Assembly: GCA_013289875.1 (NCBI GenBank)
Contig: JABCZC010000006.1
Location: 1-64,000, forward strand
Reading direction: 5' to 3'
DNA length: 64,000 nt
DNA from: Acidobacteriota bacterium
GTDB taxonomy: Bacteria > Acidobacteriota > Terriglobia > Terriglobales > Acidobacteriaceae
Shown: in pieces, positions 30,701 through 40,000 of the stretch
Layout: the number at the start of each line of letters is the position of its first letter
How positions within the stretch are numbered: the first letter of the stretch is position 1
Program-made: the position numbers and the translations under genes
The notes under the pieces: model-generated
Database searches by the model: none
What the model saw: only the letters and a program-made list of their open reading frames with translations
Told to the model about the DNA's origin: nothing

Positions 30701-31224
30701 GGATTTAATCGCAACGCCGCCTCGAACTCCTGCTTCGCGTGTTCGTAATCGTTCAGGCTCAGATAAAAGGTGCCCAGAAAATAGCAGGTATCCGCATCGC
30801 TCGGATCGATCTTCGCTACGCGCTGCATGTCCTCGATTGCCAGCTTGGGATTGCCGGCGTCAAGATGCAGAATGCCCAGGCTGTACCATGTGCGTGCGTT
30901 GTTCGGATCGATAGCCGCAGCTTGCTTCAGAGCCTCTTCCGCCTCCGGCAGCTTGCGCAGGTAAACCAGCGCAATGCCTTTGTTCATCAGCGGAATCGCG
31001 TTGCGCGGATCGGCCGCATGCGCCTCGTCGAATTTTGCGATCGCCTTCTCGGTCAGCTGCTGGTTCATCAGCGCTACGCCGATGTCGTTCAGGCGGGCCG
31101 CTTCCACCGGATTCGGCTGCTGGTCGGCAGACCATCCCAGCGCACATGCCGCTGTGAAGAGCACGACAAGCACTAGAAAGTTGCTCGGATAATCCTGTGC
31201 GAAGCTACGAATTTGGGAAACCAT
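27766..31224 (-). CDS. TPR / FG-GAP (VCBS) repeat / ASPIC-UnbV (CRTAC1-like) protein with large uncharacterised C-terminus
   Basis: TPR units (DPRNAIPLMNKGIALVYLRKLPEAEEALKQA), repeated DxDxDGxxDL motifs, UnbV-like SVNG/TEILAGLGQAEHADVVRMLWPTG region. Confidence 0.85.
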   Translation of the reverse strand: MVSQIRSFAQDYPSNFLVLVVLFTAACALGWSADQQPNPVEAARLNDIGVALMNQQLTEKAIAKFDEAHAADPRNAIPLMNKGIALVYLRKLPEAEEALKQAAAIDPNNARTWYSLGILHLDAGNPKLAIEDMQRVAKIDPSDADTCYFLGTFYLSLNDYEHAKQEFEAALRLNPVHASAQFGMARTLQRIGQTDQAREYLKRFQQLTQEKISSPLSAAYGEQGRYATVQDMLAPETAVGPMIPVSFVAQPILGAASGPAASSEKELGGGACVVDIEGAGHKDLVVMGDGEQAIRAYKNLGNGGFEEIPATQTGLNASGHGVACTVGDYDADGLPDLAVAMSDRVILFHNLGKGKFADTTKAAGIQTLNHPAGLTFIDFDHDGDLDLFVTGSVLNSGAGPNVLWRNNGNSTFTEWTGPTGLAGEGSTIGATLSDINNDRAVDLVVTGSGNTPTVFENAREGHFKVVPLYTATDLAPTVGVSVFDFNKDGWMDVAVTHAGSPGVSLWRNVDGKHFERVPLPIKDAKAAWGLTPVDIDNDGWIDLAVIVETDNGPELRVLRNRGSAGFEDVSSAVGVDKLKLTNPRSVIAADVDGDGAADLIVTQLNLPPVVLHNVGGTRNHSMRLAFTGLADNKTALGTKVEVFSNGKWQKFEIAGGSGYLSQNSTEILAGLGQAEHADVVRMLWPTGVPQDEIDLAAAKPAAITELDRRGSSCPVLFAWDGDKYEFVSDVIGAAVIGHWVSPTATNKADADEWIKVDGSQLKVRNGYLSLRFGEPMEEINFVDQVRLVAIDHPEGTEVYPDERFLSEPPFASGRTVVASAATHPPVGAWDDEGCDVLALLSTRDHKYVHDFTNLSYAGYANKHALTLDLGDWSRQNPLRLFMHGFIEYFSASSMYAAWQAGLEPIPPYVEAQMPDGSWKRILDDMGFPAGLPRTIVVDLTGKLPEGARRIRITTNLQIYWDQVLVDNGPDELKQVRQTEVPLGMAHLAFRGYPQQVDGETPGDLTYHYDKISATGPFQWQRGSYTHYGDVMPLLDKPDNNYVIFGSGEEIDTEFSAAPLPPLPAHWKRDYFFYANGFVKDMDFYEALPFTVAQMPFHEMSTYPYPVSEHYPDGAAALQYRLDWNDRFESGERTQRFQFRYVPTESQPITSKP

Positions 31225-31335
31225 TTGCCTCAGAACGGATGCTTGAGCAGCCGGCAAATGTGCATTGCATCGATCAATTGGGAGTAACATTTTCGCCCTT
31301 CATTATAGAAGAGCGCGCCTGCTTCGAGTCCGCGC

Positions 31336-31367
31336 GGAATCACCCGCGTCTGGAATCACCTGCGTCT
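31336..31367. repeat. 16-bp tandem repeat x2 upstream of neuC
   Basis: GGAATCACCCGCGTCT GGAATCACCTGCGTCT followed by partial AGAATCA. Confidence 0.8.
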
Positions 31368-31378
31368 AGAATCAGTAG

Positions 31379-32521
31379 ATGCGCCGCAAGATCGCGGTAG
31401 TCACCAGCTCCCGCGCCGATTACAGCCACCTTTACTGGCCTCTGCGTGACCTGGCCGCTCATCCTGAAGTGGACCTTCAGCTCATCGTGATGGGCCCGCA
31501 TCTCTCTTCCGCCTTCGGTCTCACGGTCGAAGAGATCGAACGCGACGCCTTCCCCATCGCCGGCCGCGTCGAATGCCTGCTCAGTTCCGATACCGACACC
31601 GGTATGGCGAAGACCATCGGCGTCGCCGTGCTCGGCCTCGCCGACGTGCTGAGTCAATTGCGTCCGGATTTGCTCCTGCTCATCGCCGACCGCTATGAGA
31701 TGCTCGCGCCAGCCTCCGTGGCTCTTGCACTGCGCATTCCCATAGCGCACATCGAGGGAGGCGAAATCAGCGAAGGCGCCATTGACGACGCCATCAGGAA
31801 CGCGCTCACCAAGATGAGCCACATCCACTTTACCTCGACCCACAATGCGCGCGACCGCGTCATCGCCATGGGCGAAGAGCCGTGGCGAGTTCATCGCACC
31901 GGAGCGCCGTCGCTCGATCATCTGCGCCGCAGCACGCTGCTCACAGGCGATCAGGTGGATGAGCGGCTCAGCCTCAGCCTCGACCGGCCAACCATTCTTG
32001 TGACGTACCATCCCGTGACCCTCCTTCGCGCAACCACGCAGGAGGCAAACGCGCTCTTCGCGGCGCTCGATAAGATTCCGGGGCAGATCATCTTTACCTA
32101 CCCCAACGCCGATGCGGGCAGCCATCATCTCATCGAGCGCTCCCAGGCCTTCGCCGCATCGCACCAGAACGCCCACGTCTTCGTCAACCTCGGCGCCATC
32201 CTGTATTGGAGCCTCCTCCGGCACGTCGATATGCTTATCGGAAACTCCAGCAGCGGGATCATGGAAACTGCCTCCTTCGCTCTGCCTACGGTCGACATTG
32301 GCCTTCGTCAGATGGGCCGTGAACGCGCCCTCAACGTCCTCAACGCCGCGCCCGAGGCGAGCGCCATTCTTGAGAAAATCGCCGAAGCTCGCAGCGACGA
32401 CTTCCGCGCATCACTCATCGGCATGGAAAATCCCTACGGAGACGGCCGCGCGTCACAAAAAATTGTGCAGGTGCTGACCTCTGTCCCGCTCTCGCAGGAT
32501 CTGCTGATCAAGAGAGGTTGA
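31379..32521 (+). CDS. neuC: UDP-N-acetylglucosamine 2-epimerase (hydrolyzing)
   Basis: KIAVVTSSRADYSHLYWPL, LLIADRYEMLAPASVALALRIPIAHIEGGEISEGAIDDAIRNALTKMSHIHF, IGNSSSGIMETASF. Confidence 0.88.
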   Translation: MRRKIAVVTSSRADYSHLYWPLRDLAAHPEVDLQLIVMGPHLSSAFGLTVEEIERDAFPIAGRVECLLSSDTDTGMAKTIGVAVLGLADVLSQLRPDLLLLIADRYEMLAPASVALALRIPIAHIEGGEISEGAIDDAIRNALTKMSHIHFTSTHNARDRVIAMGEEPWRVHRTGAPSLDHLRRSTLLTGDQVDERLSLSLDRPTILVTYHPVTLLRATTQEANALFAALDKIPGQIIFTYPNADAGSHHLIERSQAFAASHQNAHVFVNLGAILYWSLLRHVDMLIGNSSSGIMETASFALPTVDIGLRQMGRERALNVLNAAPEASAILEKIAEARSDDFRASLIGMENPYGDGRASQKIVQVLTSVPLSQDLLIKRG

Positions 32522-32613
32522 AGCGGATTGCCCGTGTCGACCTGGCGCGAAATCTGCGCAGCTATACCGCATAGCGGGATCGATGTCGCGAAGAAGCCCT
32601 TGCTTCTCGATCA

Positions 32614-32642
32614 TATGAAATCATAGGATCAACTTTTTGATC
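32614..32642 (+). promoter_or_regulatory. operator-like inverted repeats upstream of uxaC
   Basis: TATGA-AA-TCATA (32614-32625) followed by GATCAA-CTTT-TTGATC (32627-32642). Confidence 0.35.
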
Positions 32643-32682
32643 GTGTCGCGTTGGCTTTGGACCCGCCCCGGTCAAGCGGCGC

Positions 32683-34107
32683 ATGTCAACCGTTGGAAGG
32701 CGAGTGCAGGCATTGACTTTGCTTCATGAAGACCGGCTTTTTCCCGCAGACTCGAACCCCCGCGCCGTCGCCCGCCGGCTCTTCGCAACGATCCGCGACC
32801 TGCCCATCCTCAGTCCGCACGGACACACAAGCGCTGCGTGGTTTGCCCACAACCAGCCCTTCCCCGACCCCGCGAAGCTCTTCGTCCAGCCCGACCACTA
32901 TGTTTTCCGCATGCTATATAGCCAGGGCGTCTCGCTTGAGGATCTCGAAATCGGCGTGCCCGAGCTAAAGGACCCGCGACGCGTCTGGCGCATTTTCGCC
33001 GATTACTATTACCTCTTCCGCGGAACCCCCACGCGCCTATGGCTCGACTATGCCTTCCAGGAGCTCTTCGGTCTGAGCGAGCGCCTCTGTTCGAAGACTG
33101 CCGACCTCTACTACGACACCATCGCCGAGAAGCTGCTCACGCCGGAGTTCCTGCCGCGCGCGCTCTACGAGCGCTTCCGTCTCGACGTCCTCGCCACCAC
33201 TGATTCGCCGCTCGAAGCGCTGGCCGATCACCAGGCCATCCGCGATTCCGGCTGGAAGGCGCGCATCATCCCCACTTTCCGCCCCGATCCCGTCGTCGAT
33301 CCTGAATTCGCCGGCTTCCGCGAAAACGTTGCGCGCCTAGGAGTGATGACCGGCGAAGATACCCGCACTTTTCCGGGATACCTGCGCGCGCTCGAAAGCA
33401 CCCGCGCCCGGTTCAAGCAGCTCGGTTGCACCGCGACCGACCACGGCCATCCCACCGCCCGCACCGCGAACCTCTCGCTCGATGGAGCCGCAAAGCTCTT
33501 TGACCTCGTCCTATCCGGGCGGGCCAGAGCCGAAGACCAGGAGCTTTTCCGCGCTCAAATGCTCTCGGAAATGGCCTGCATGAGCGTCAAGGATGGACTC
33601 GTCATGCAGATTCATCCGGGCAGCGCGCGCAATCACAACCGCCAGGTCTACGAGCGCTACGGTCGCGATATGGGCGCGGACATCCCGACTGCGACCGATT
33701 ACGTCCACGCGCTGCGCCCGCTGCTCGACCGCTACGGCAACGAACCCAATTTCACGCTCATCCTTTTCACGCTGGACGAATCCGCGTATAGCAGGGAACT
33801 CGCGCCGCTCGCCGGACATTATCCCTGCCTCCGCCTTGGCCCTCCCTGGTGGTTCCACGACAGTCCCGAGGGCATGCAGCGATTCCGCGAATACGTCACG
33901 GAGACGGCTGGTTTCTACAACACGGTAGGCTTCAACGACGACACACGCGCCTTCCTGTCCATTCCCGCGCGGCATGATGTGGCTCGCCGCACGGACTGCA
34001 GCCTCCTCGCGAAACTGGTGGTCGAACACCGCCTCGACGAAGACGAGGCCTTTGAGGTCGCGCACGATCTGACGTACAAGTTGGTTCGAAGCGCGTACAA
34101 ATTATGA
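32683..34107 (+). CDS. uxaC: glucuronate isomerase
   Basis: HEDRLFP…ILSPHGHTSAAWFA, LATTDSPLEAL, GFNDDTRAFLSIPARHDVARR motifs. Confidence 0.92.
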   Translation: MSTVGRRVQALTLLHEDRLFPADSNPRAVARRLFATIRDLPILSPHGHTSAAWFAHNQPFPDPAKLFVQPDHYVFRMLYSQGVSLEDLEIGVPELKDPRRVWRIFADYYYLFRGTPTRLWLDYAFQELFGLSERLCSKTADLYYDTIAEKLLTPEFLPRALYERFRLDVLATTDSPLEALADHQAIRDSGWKARIIPTFRPDPVVDPEFAGFRENVARLGVMTGEDTRTFPGYLRALESTRARFKQLGCTATDHGHPTARTANLSLDGAAKLFDLVLSGRARAEDQELFRAQMLSEMACMSVKDGLVMQIHPGSARNHNRQVYERYGRDMGADIPTATDYVHALRPLLDRYGNEPNFTLILFTLDESAYSRELAPLAGHYPCLRLGPPWWFHDSPEGMQRFREYVTETAGFYNTVGFNDDTRAFLSIPARHDVARRTDCSLLAKLVVEHRLDEDEAFEVAHDLTYKLVRSAYKL

Positions 34108-34148
34108 AGTCGTGTGAGAATGGCAGGGAATAGAGTCCGGGCGAAGTC

Positions 34149-35453
34149 ATGAATCCAAATCAGGATGTCGTGGATCAAGAGCAGGAGTCGGGCCTCACCG
34201 GCCGCCTCGGCCGTGTTCGCTGGACGATCTGCGCCATGCTCTTCTTCGCCACGTCGATCAATTACATGGACCGGCAGGTCATCGCCCTGCTCAAGCCGAC
34301 GCTTCAACAGAGCATCGGCCTTACCGAAATCAATTACGGCTACATCGTCGACGCCTTCCAGGTTGCCTATGCCATCGGTCTGCTCGTCGCCGGACGCGTT
34401 GTCGACCGGATCGGCACCCGCATCGGCTACATCATCATTATGGGCATCTGGAGCCTCTCGGCCATGGGCCACGCCCTGGCCAATACCGCCTTTGAATTCG
34501 GCATCGCGCGCTTCTTCCTGGGCATAGGCGAATCCGGCAATTTTCCCGCCGCCATCAAGACTGTGGCCGAGTGGTTTCCGCAAAGCGAACGCTCGCTGGC
34601 GACCGGCATCTTCAACTCCGGCGCCAATGTAGGAGCCATCCTTGCGCCCCTGATCGTGCCCTGGATCACCGTGCACTACGGATGGCGCGCCGCCTTCCTT
34701 GCCACCGGCGTCTTCAGCATGATCTGGATCGCCTGGTGGTACAGAAATTACCGCAAGCCCACCGACCACCCGACCCTCAGCGGGCGCGAGCTGCGCCATA
34801 TCTATAAAGAGGCTGCCGTTCAGATGGGGCCCGGCATGCCCTGGCTCAAGCTGCTCGGCTACCGGCAGACCTGGGCCTTCACCGTTGCCAAGTTCCTCAC
34901 CGATCCCATCTGGTGGTTCTATCTCTTCTGGCTGCCCTCCTACTTCAGCGCGAAATTCCACCTGAATCTCTCGCACCTCGGGCTTCCGCTCGTCCTCATC
35001 TACAACATGTCGGCAGTTGGGAGCATTGGAGGCGGCTGGCTGCCTGCGCCCTTCCGCAAGCTGGGTCTTTCGGCCTCGGGAGCGCGTCTTTCCGCCATGC
35101 TCTTCTGCGCCTGTCTCGTTGTGCCTGTCTTCACTCTCGGACACATCAGCTCGGAGTGGGCGGCCATTGGCCTGCTCGGCGTTGCCACCGGAGCCCACCA
35201 GGGCTGGTCCGCCAATCTCTTCACGACTGTTTCGGATATGTTTCCACGCAATACCGTCGGAGCAGTCGTCGGCATCGGCGGAATGGCCGGCTCAGTGGGC
35301 GGCGCTCTGCTCGCCTTCGTTACCGGGCACATTCTTGAACGGACTCATAGTTACTCGATCCTCTTTGTCCTCTCCTCCAGCGTTTATCTGCTGGCGCTGC
35401 TCATGATGCGTCTGCTCGCGCCCGGCTTAAAGAAAGTCGAGTTCAGCGCATGA
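34149..35453 (+). CDS. MFS transporter, hexuronate (ExuT-like)
   Basis: RWTICAMLFFATSINYMDRQVIALLKPTLQ, IGESGNFPAAIKTVAEWFPQSERSLATGIFNSGANVGA. Confidence 0.88.
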   Translation: MNPNQDVVDQEQESGLTGRLGRVRWTICAMLFFATSINYMDRQVIALLKPTLQQSIGLTEINYGYIVDAFQVAYAIGLLVAGRVVDRIGTRIGYIIIMGIWSLSAMGHALANTAFEFGIARFFLGIGESGNFPAAIKTVAEWFPQSERSLATGIFNSGANVGAILAPLIVPWITVHYGWRAAFLATGVFSMIWIAWWYRNYRKPTDHPTLSGRELRHIYKEAAVQMGPGMPWLKLLGYRQTWAFTVAKFLTDPIWWFYLFWLPSYFSAKFHLNLSHLGLPLVLIYNMSAVGSIGGGWLPAPFRKLGLSASGARLSAMLFCACLVVPVFTLGHISSEWAAIGLLGVATGAHQGWSANLFTTVSDMFPRNTVGAVVGIGGMAGSVGGALLAFVTGHILERTHSYSILFVLSSSVYLLALLMMRLLAPGLKKVEFSA

Positions 35454-36721
35454 GTTTGTACATCGCCAAAGGTGGCCCCGATCTGGAGCTCTCCGCCGCC
35501 GAGCTGAAGTCGCTTCTGTTTGAAGGGCTCGGCAAACTTGGTGAGCGATGCCGCGTGCTCGTCGTCCCTCCCGATCAGACCCGCTTCCATTCGCGTGCCG
35601 GCGATCTGACGCAATACGCCTGGGAGTACTACGGTATTCGCCTCCACTCCGTGCTGCCGGCGCTCGGTACGCACGCGCCCATGTCGGCCGAACAGTTGAC
35701 GCGCATGTTCGGTCCCGTCCCGCACTCGCTCTTCCGCGTCCACAAATGGCGCACAGACGTCGAAGCCCTGGGCGAAGTACCGTCCGAATTCATCGAGAAA
35801 GTCTCAGAGGGAAAGCTCCATTACCCGTGGCCGGCGCAGACCAATCGCCTCATCTCGCGGGGCAATCACGATCTCGTCCTCTCCATCGGCCAGGTGGTGC
35901 CTCACGAGGTCATCGGCATGGCCAACTACACCAAAAATATCCTGGTGGGAGCCGGTGGCGCCGAGGGCATCAACCGCAGCCACTACCTCGGCGCGGTCTA
36001 CGGTATGGAGCGCATCATGGGACGCGCCGAAAATCCCGTCCGCGCAGTCCTCAATTACGCCTCTGATTATTTCCTCGGCAACATCCCCATCGTCTACGTG
36101 CTCACGGTCGTCGGACTGGCGCCCGAGGGGCACCTCGCTGTGCGCGGTCTGTATATCGGTGACGACGCGGAGTGCTTCCACCTCGCCTCCGACCTCAGCC
36201 TCAAGGTGAATTTCGAGATGCTGGACGCGCCCATCCACAAAGCCGTCGTCTATCTCGATCCCCAGGAGTTCCACAGCACCTGGCTCGGCAACAAGGCCGT
36301 TTATCGCACCCGCATGGCGCTGGCCGACGGTGCTGAGTTGATCGTTCTCGCGCCCGGAGTGAAGGAGTTCGGCGAAGACCCTACCATCGACCGCCTTATC
36401 CGCAAGTATGGATACCGCGGCACGCCTGCCACCCTCGCCGCCGTCGAAAACAACGCCGACCTGGCCGCCGATTTGAGCGCCGCCGCGCACCTTATTCATG
36501 CCTCCTCCGAGGGCCGATTCAACATCACCTGGTGCCCCGGCCATCTCACCCACGAAGAAGTCGAGGGCGTTGGCTTCAGCTACGGTGACCTGGCAACTAT
36601 GATGGCCCGCTACAATCCGGAAAAGCTCCAGAATGGATACAACATGATCGACGGCGAAGAAGTTTTCTTCATCGCAAATCCCGGACTCGGTCTCTGGGCA
36701 TACCGCGGCAGGTTTCAGTAA
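35450..36721 (+). CDS. LarA-like (DUF2088) nickel-pincer-type racemase/epimerase homologue
   Basis: H-x9-TK…H arrangement PHEVIGMANYTKNILVGAGGAEGINRSH matches the LarA active-site spacing; ATGA overlap with MFS gene. Confidence 0.75.
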   Translation: MSLYIAKGGPDLELSAAELKSLLFEGLGKLGERCRVLVVPPDQTRFHSRAGDLTQYAWEYYGIRLHSVLPALGTHAPMSAEQLTRMFGPVPHSLFRVHKWRTDVEALGEVPSEFIEKVSEGKLHYPWPAQTNRLISRGNHDLVLSIGQVVPHEVIGMANYTKNILVGAGGAEGINRSHYLGAVYGMERIMGRAENPVRAVLNYASDYFLGNIPIVYVLTVVGLAPEGHLAVRGLYIGDDAECFHLASDLSLKVNFEMLDAPIHKAVVYLDPQEFHSTWLGNKAVYRTRMALADGAELIVLAPGVKEFGEDPTIDRLIRKYGYRGTPATLAAVENNADLAADLSAAAHLIHASSEGRFNITWCPGHLTHEEVEGVGFSYGDLATMMARYNPEKLQNGYNMIDGEEVFFIANPGLGLWAYRGRFQ

Positions 36722-36723
36722 TC

Positions 36724-36798
36724 ATGACGCTCGGCAAATTTTCCATCGGAGTCGTCGATCGCTTCGCCCATCAGGCCACACCTCAGCTCAAGGCTTGA
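36724..36798 (+). pseudogene. truncated N-terminal remnant resembling tagaturonate epimerase
   Basis: MTLGKFSIGVVDRFAHQATPQLKA* resembles the family N-terminus as I recall it; stop after 24 codons. Confidence 0.45.
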
Positions 36799-36893
36799 AG
36801 CTCATCCTGCAGGGCCGGCAACTTCGAGCCTATCGAGAATTGGTAACCTCACCCGCCCGTTTACGACCATTTTTGCGTTGCAATCGTTAACAA

Positions 36894-37010
36894 TCTGCTA
36901 CAAAATAAATCACTCACCACGGAATCCTGTGAGTTCGTCCCAGTTATGTTGCAGACACTCAGATTCTGCTAGAAAATGAATCACTCACCACGGAACCCTG
37001 TGGGTTCGTC
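36894..37010. repeat. imperfect direct repeat (two 46-bp copies, 71-bp period)
   Basis: 36894-36939 and 36965-37010: TCTGCTaSAAAATrAATCACTCACCACGGAAyCCTGTGrGTTCGTC, 42/46 identical. Confidence 0.85.
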
Positions 37011-37098
37011 ATAATTTTTAGAATCCACATCGGAAAGAAAACCGGCTTCCGCACCCACGACGGCAGCCGAATCTGCATTGCTTTATTTGGAGGAGATT

Positions 37099-40000
37099 GT
37101 GACGAGACAAGGTTTGCGTATAGCAGTCGTGTTTCTACTGGTTGCCTTCGCGGCTACCTCATTTTCCCAGAATGCAAACACATCGCTTCGCGGCACCGTG
37201 AAAGATCCCAGTGGCGCGGTCGTACCGGGGGCAAAAGTCACCATCACTGACCCCGACAATGGGCGTAACTTCGCAGCCACAACGAACGCGGCGGGCGAAT
37301 ATGTTTTCCAGCAGATCCCGCCTGCCAAATACACCATCACGATATTGGCGAAGGGATTCAGCAACCAGACCAAGGTCGCTGAACTGCTCGTGAATCAACC
37401 AGCCACCATCGACTTCACAGTCTCGGTCCAGGTCACCCAGGAGGTCGTAAACGTCAGCGCGGAGGCGCAGACCCTGAACACCTCTGACGCCTCCCTGGGC
37501 AATTCCATGAACAATACGCTGATCCAGGCCCTTCCCAGCGAAGGTCGCAACGTGCCCGATCTGCTTTCTCTCCAGCCTGGCGTGCTCTCGCTCGGTCAGG
37601 ATTCCGGCAGGCCCCTCAACCCCACGCTGCAAAACGATCCCCGCAGCGGCGCAGTCAATGGCGGCCGGTCGGATCAGGGCAACATCACCGTCGACGGCCT
37701 CGACGACAACGATCAGGTCAATGGTTTTGCTTTTACCGGGGTGTTGCGCGAGACCCAGGACTCGGTCGAAGAGTTTCGCGTGACCACTGGCAATGCTGGC
37801 GCCGATCAGGGCAGATCGTCCGGAGCGCAGATCAGCATGGTGACGAAGGCGGGAACCAACCAATATCATGGCGCCGTGTATTGGTACAACCGGCCCACGC
37901 TGACCGTCGCCAATGACTGGTTCAATAAGCAAGCCGAGCTGAGCAGCGGCCTCCCCAACGTGCCGCCGAAGCTCATACGCAACAACTTTGGAGCTGCAGT
38001 CGGCGGGCCCATCTTAAAAAACAAGCTCTTCTTTTTTGCGAATTACGAGGGCCAGCGTCAAGCCGAAAACCAGGTCGTGAGCCAGACCGTCCCCACCGCT
38101 ATGTACCAGCAGGGGTTCATCCAGTACCAGGGTGACGACAGCGCTGGCAACATCGTGAACGCCACGCTGACTCCCGCCCAGATCACGGCCCTGGACCAGC
38201 CCTGCATCGCAAACGGCGTCTGTCCCTGGGGGCCAGGTCCCAATCCTAACGCGCTCACGTATCTCCAGATGTTTCCGGCCGCCAACGGCACGTCCCTGGG
38301 TGATGGCCTGAACACCGGCTCATTCACCTTTTCCTCGCCAAACCCGATATACCTGAACACCAGTATCGCGCGCATCGACTTCACTCCCGACCAGAAACAG
38401 GTTGTTTTCGTCCGCGGTAATCTGCAGAAGGACACGGTCACGGGAACCGAGCAGTTCCCTGGCCAGGGACCGTCGTACGAGCAGGTATACAACAACAAAG
38501 GGCTCGCCGCCGGCTATACCTACACGTTTACTTCGAACCTCGTCAACGACCTGCGCTATGGCTACATCCGCGAGGGCTATGGCTATAACGGCCCCGGAAC
38601 CGGCGACTACACCGACTTCCGTTTCATGACGACGCTCACATCGGAGAACCGTAATACTATCTTCAGCGTGCCGGTAAACAACATCGTAGACAATCTGAGC
38701 TGGAACAAGGGCAGACATACCTTCCAGTTCGGCGGAAACTGGCGGCTTGTCCATCAAAACCGAACTTCGGGCGATAGCTCCTTCGATAGCGCCAGCACCA
38801 ATCCGTATTGGCTGGGAGGCAGTTTTCCTGACCCCTCCACTGTGGGCGGCCTGCCCGTGGACAGCGGTTTCACGAATTCCTACGCCATTGCCTATGCCAA
38901 CCTCGTGGGCACCGTACCCTCGCTTACAATCCTGTCAAACTACAACGTGACCAGTGCGACCACTGGATCCCTCCTCGCCGATGGAACTCCGTTGGCACGG
39001 CATTTCAAAGCGAACGAGTACGAGTGGTACATCCAGGATTCGTGGCGCGCACTGCCCAACCTTACGCTGACCTTCGGCCTGCGCCAGACCATCCTGCAGA
39101 CTCCCTGGGAGACACATGGCCAGCAGGTGGCTCCTACGATCGACACAGACGCCTGGTATAAGCAGCGGGAAGCTTCCGCCCTGCAGGGGCAGATCTATGA
39201 ACCGGACCTGACCTTCGCCCCGGCCGGGCCGTTCTACCATAAACCGGGTTACTGGCCGAAGCAGAAGGACAACTTCGCGCCTCGCCTGTCCGTCGCTTAT
39301 TCTCCCGATCCCAAAACTTCCATTCGTGCCGGATTCGGCATCTTCTTCGATCATTACGGCCAACAGCTGGTGAGCACCTTCGATCAGAACGGATCCTTCG
39401 GCATCAACAGCTCAGTTACGAATCCTGCGGGCGTGTACAGTTATGAGACTTCTCCTCGCTTCGTCAACCGCCGGACCTTTCCCGACATTCCCTTTACCCC
39501 TTCTCCGGCTACGATCACTTACCCCTACACCGCGCCTCAAGGAAACTTCGCCATCACCTGGGGCCTCGACAATCGACTGAAGACACCCTATTCCGAGTCG
39601 ATAGACTTCTCTGTCCAACGTCAGCTTCCTGCTGGATTCACTCTCGAGGCTAACTACGTTGGCCGCCTCGGCCGTCATCTTCTGCAAAGCCAGGATCTTG
39701 CAGAGCCCGTCGACTTCGTCGATTCGAATGGCGGCGGCGACTACTACACCGCGGGGAGCCAGCTCTCCCGGCTGGTGGATGAGAACGGCGGAAACTTCCC
39801 TGCCCCCGTGCCCGCCATTCGATTTTTTGAAGATGTATTTCCCTATATGGCAAACTTCGATTACCCGGGCGAGAGTGCAACCCAGGCGATCTACAACGAC
39901 GAATGGGCGCCCTTCCGCTCAAATCTCGGCGCAACAACTGCTTTGGGCGATCTCGACTTCTACTGCTTCAGCGGTACGCTGGGGGTGAATTACCCCTGTC

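Noticed and set aside
33915-35198. 427-aa minus-strand ORF
   Set aside because: Antisense to uxaC/MFS; low-complexity Gly/Glu composition typical of a shadow frame
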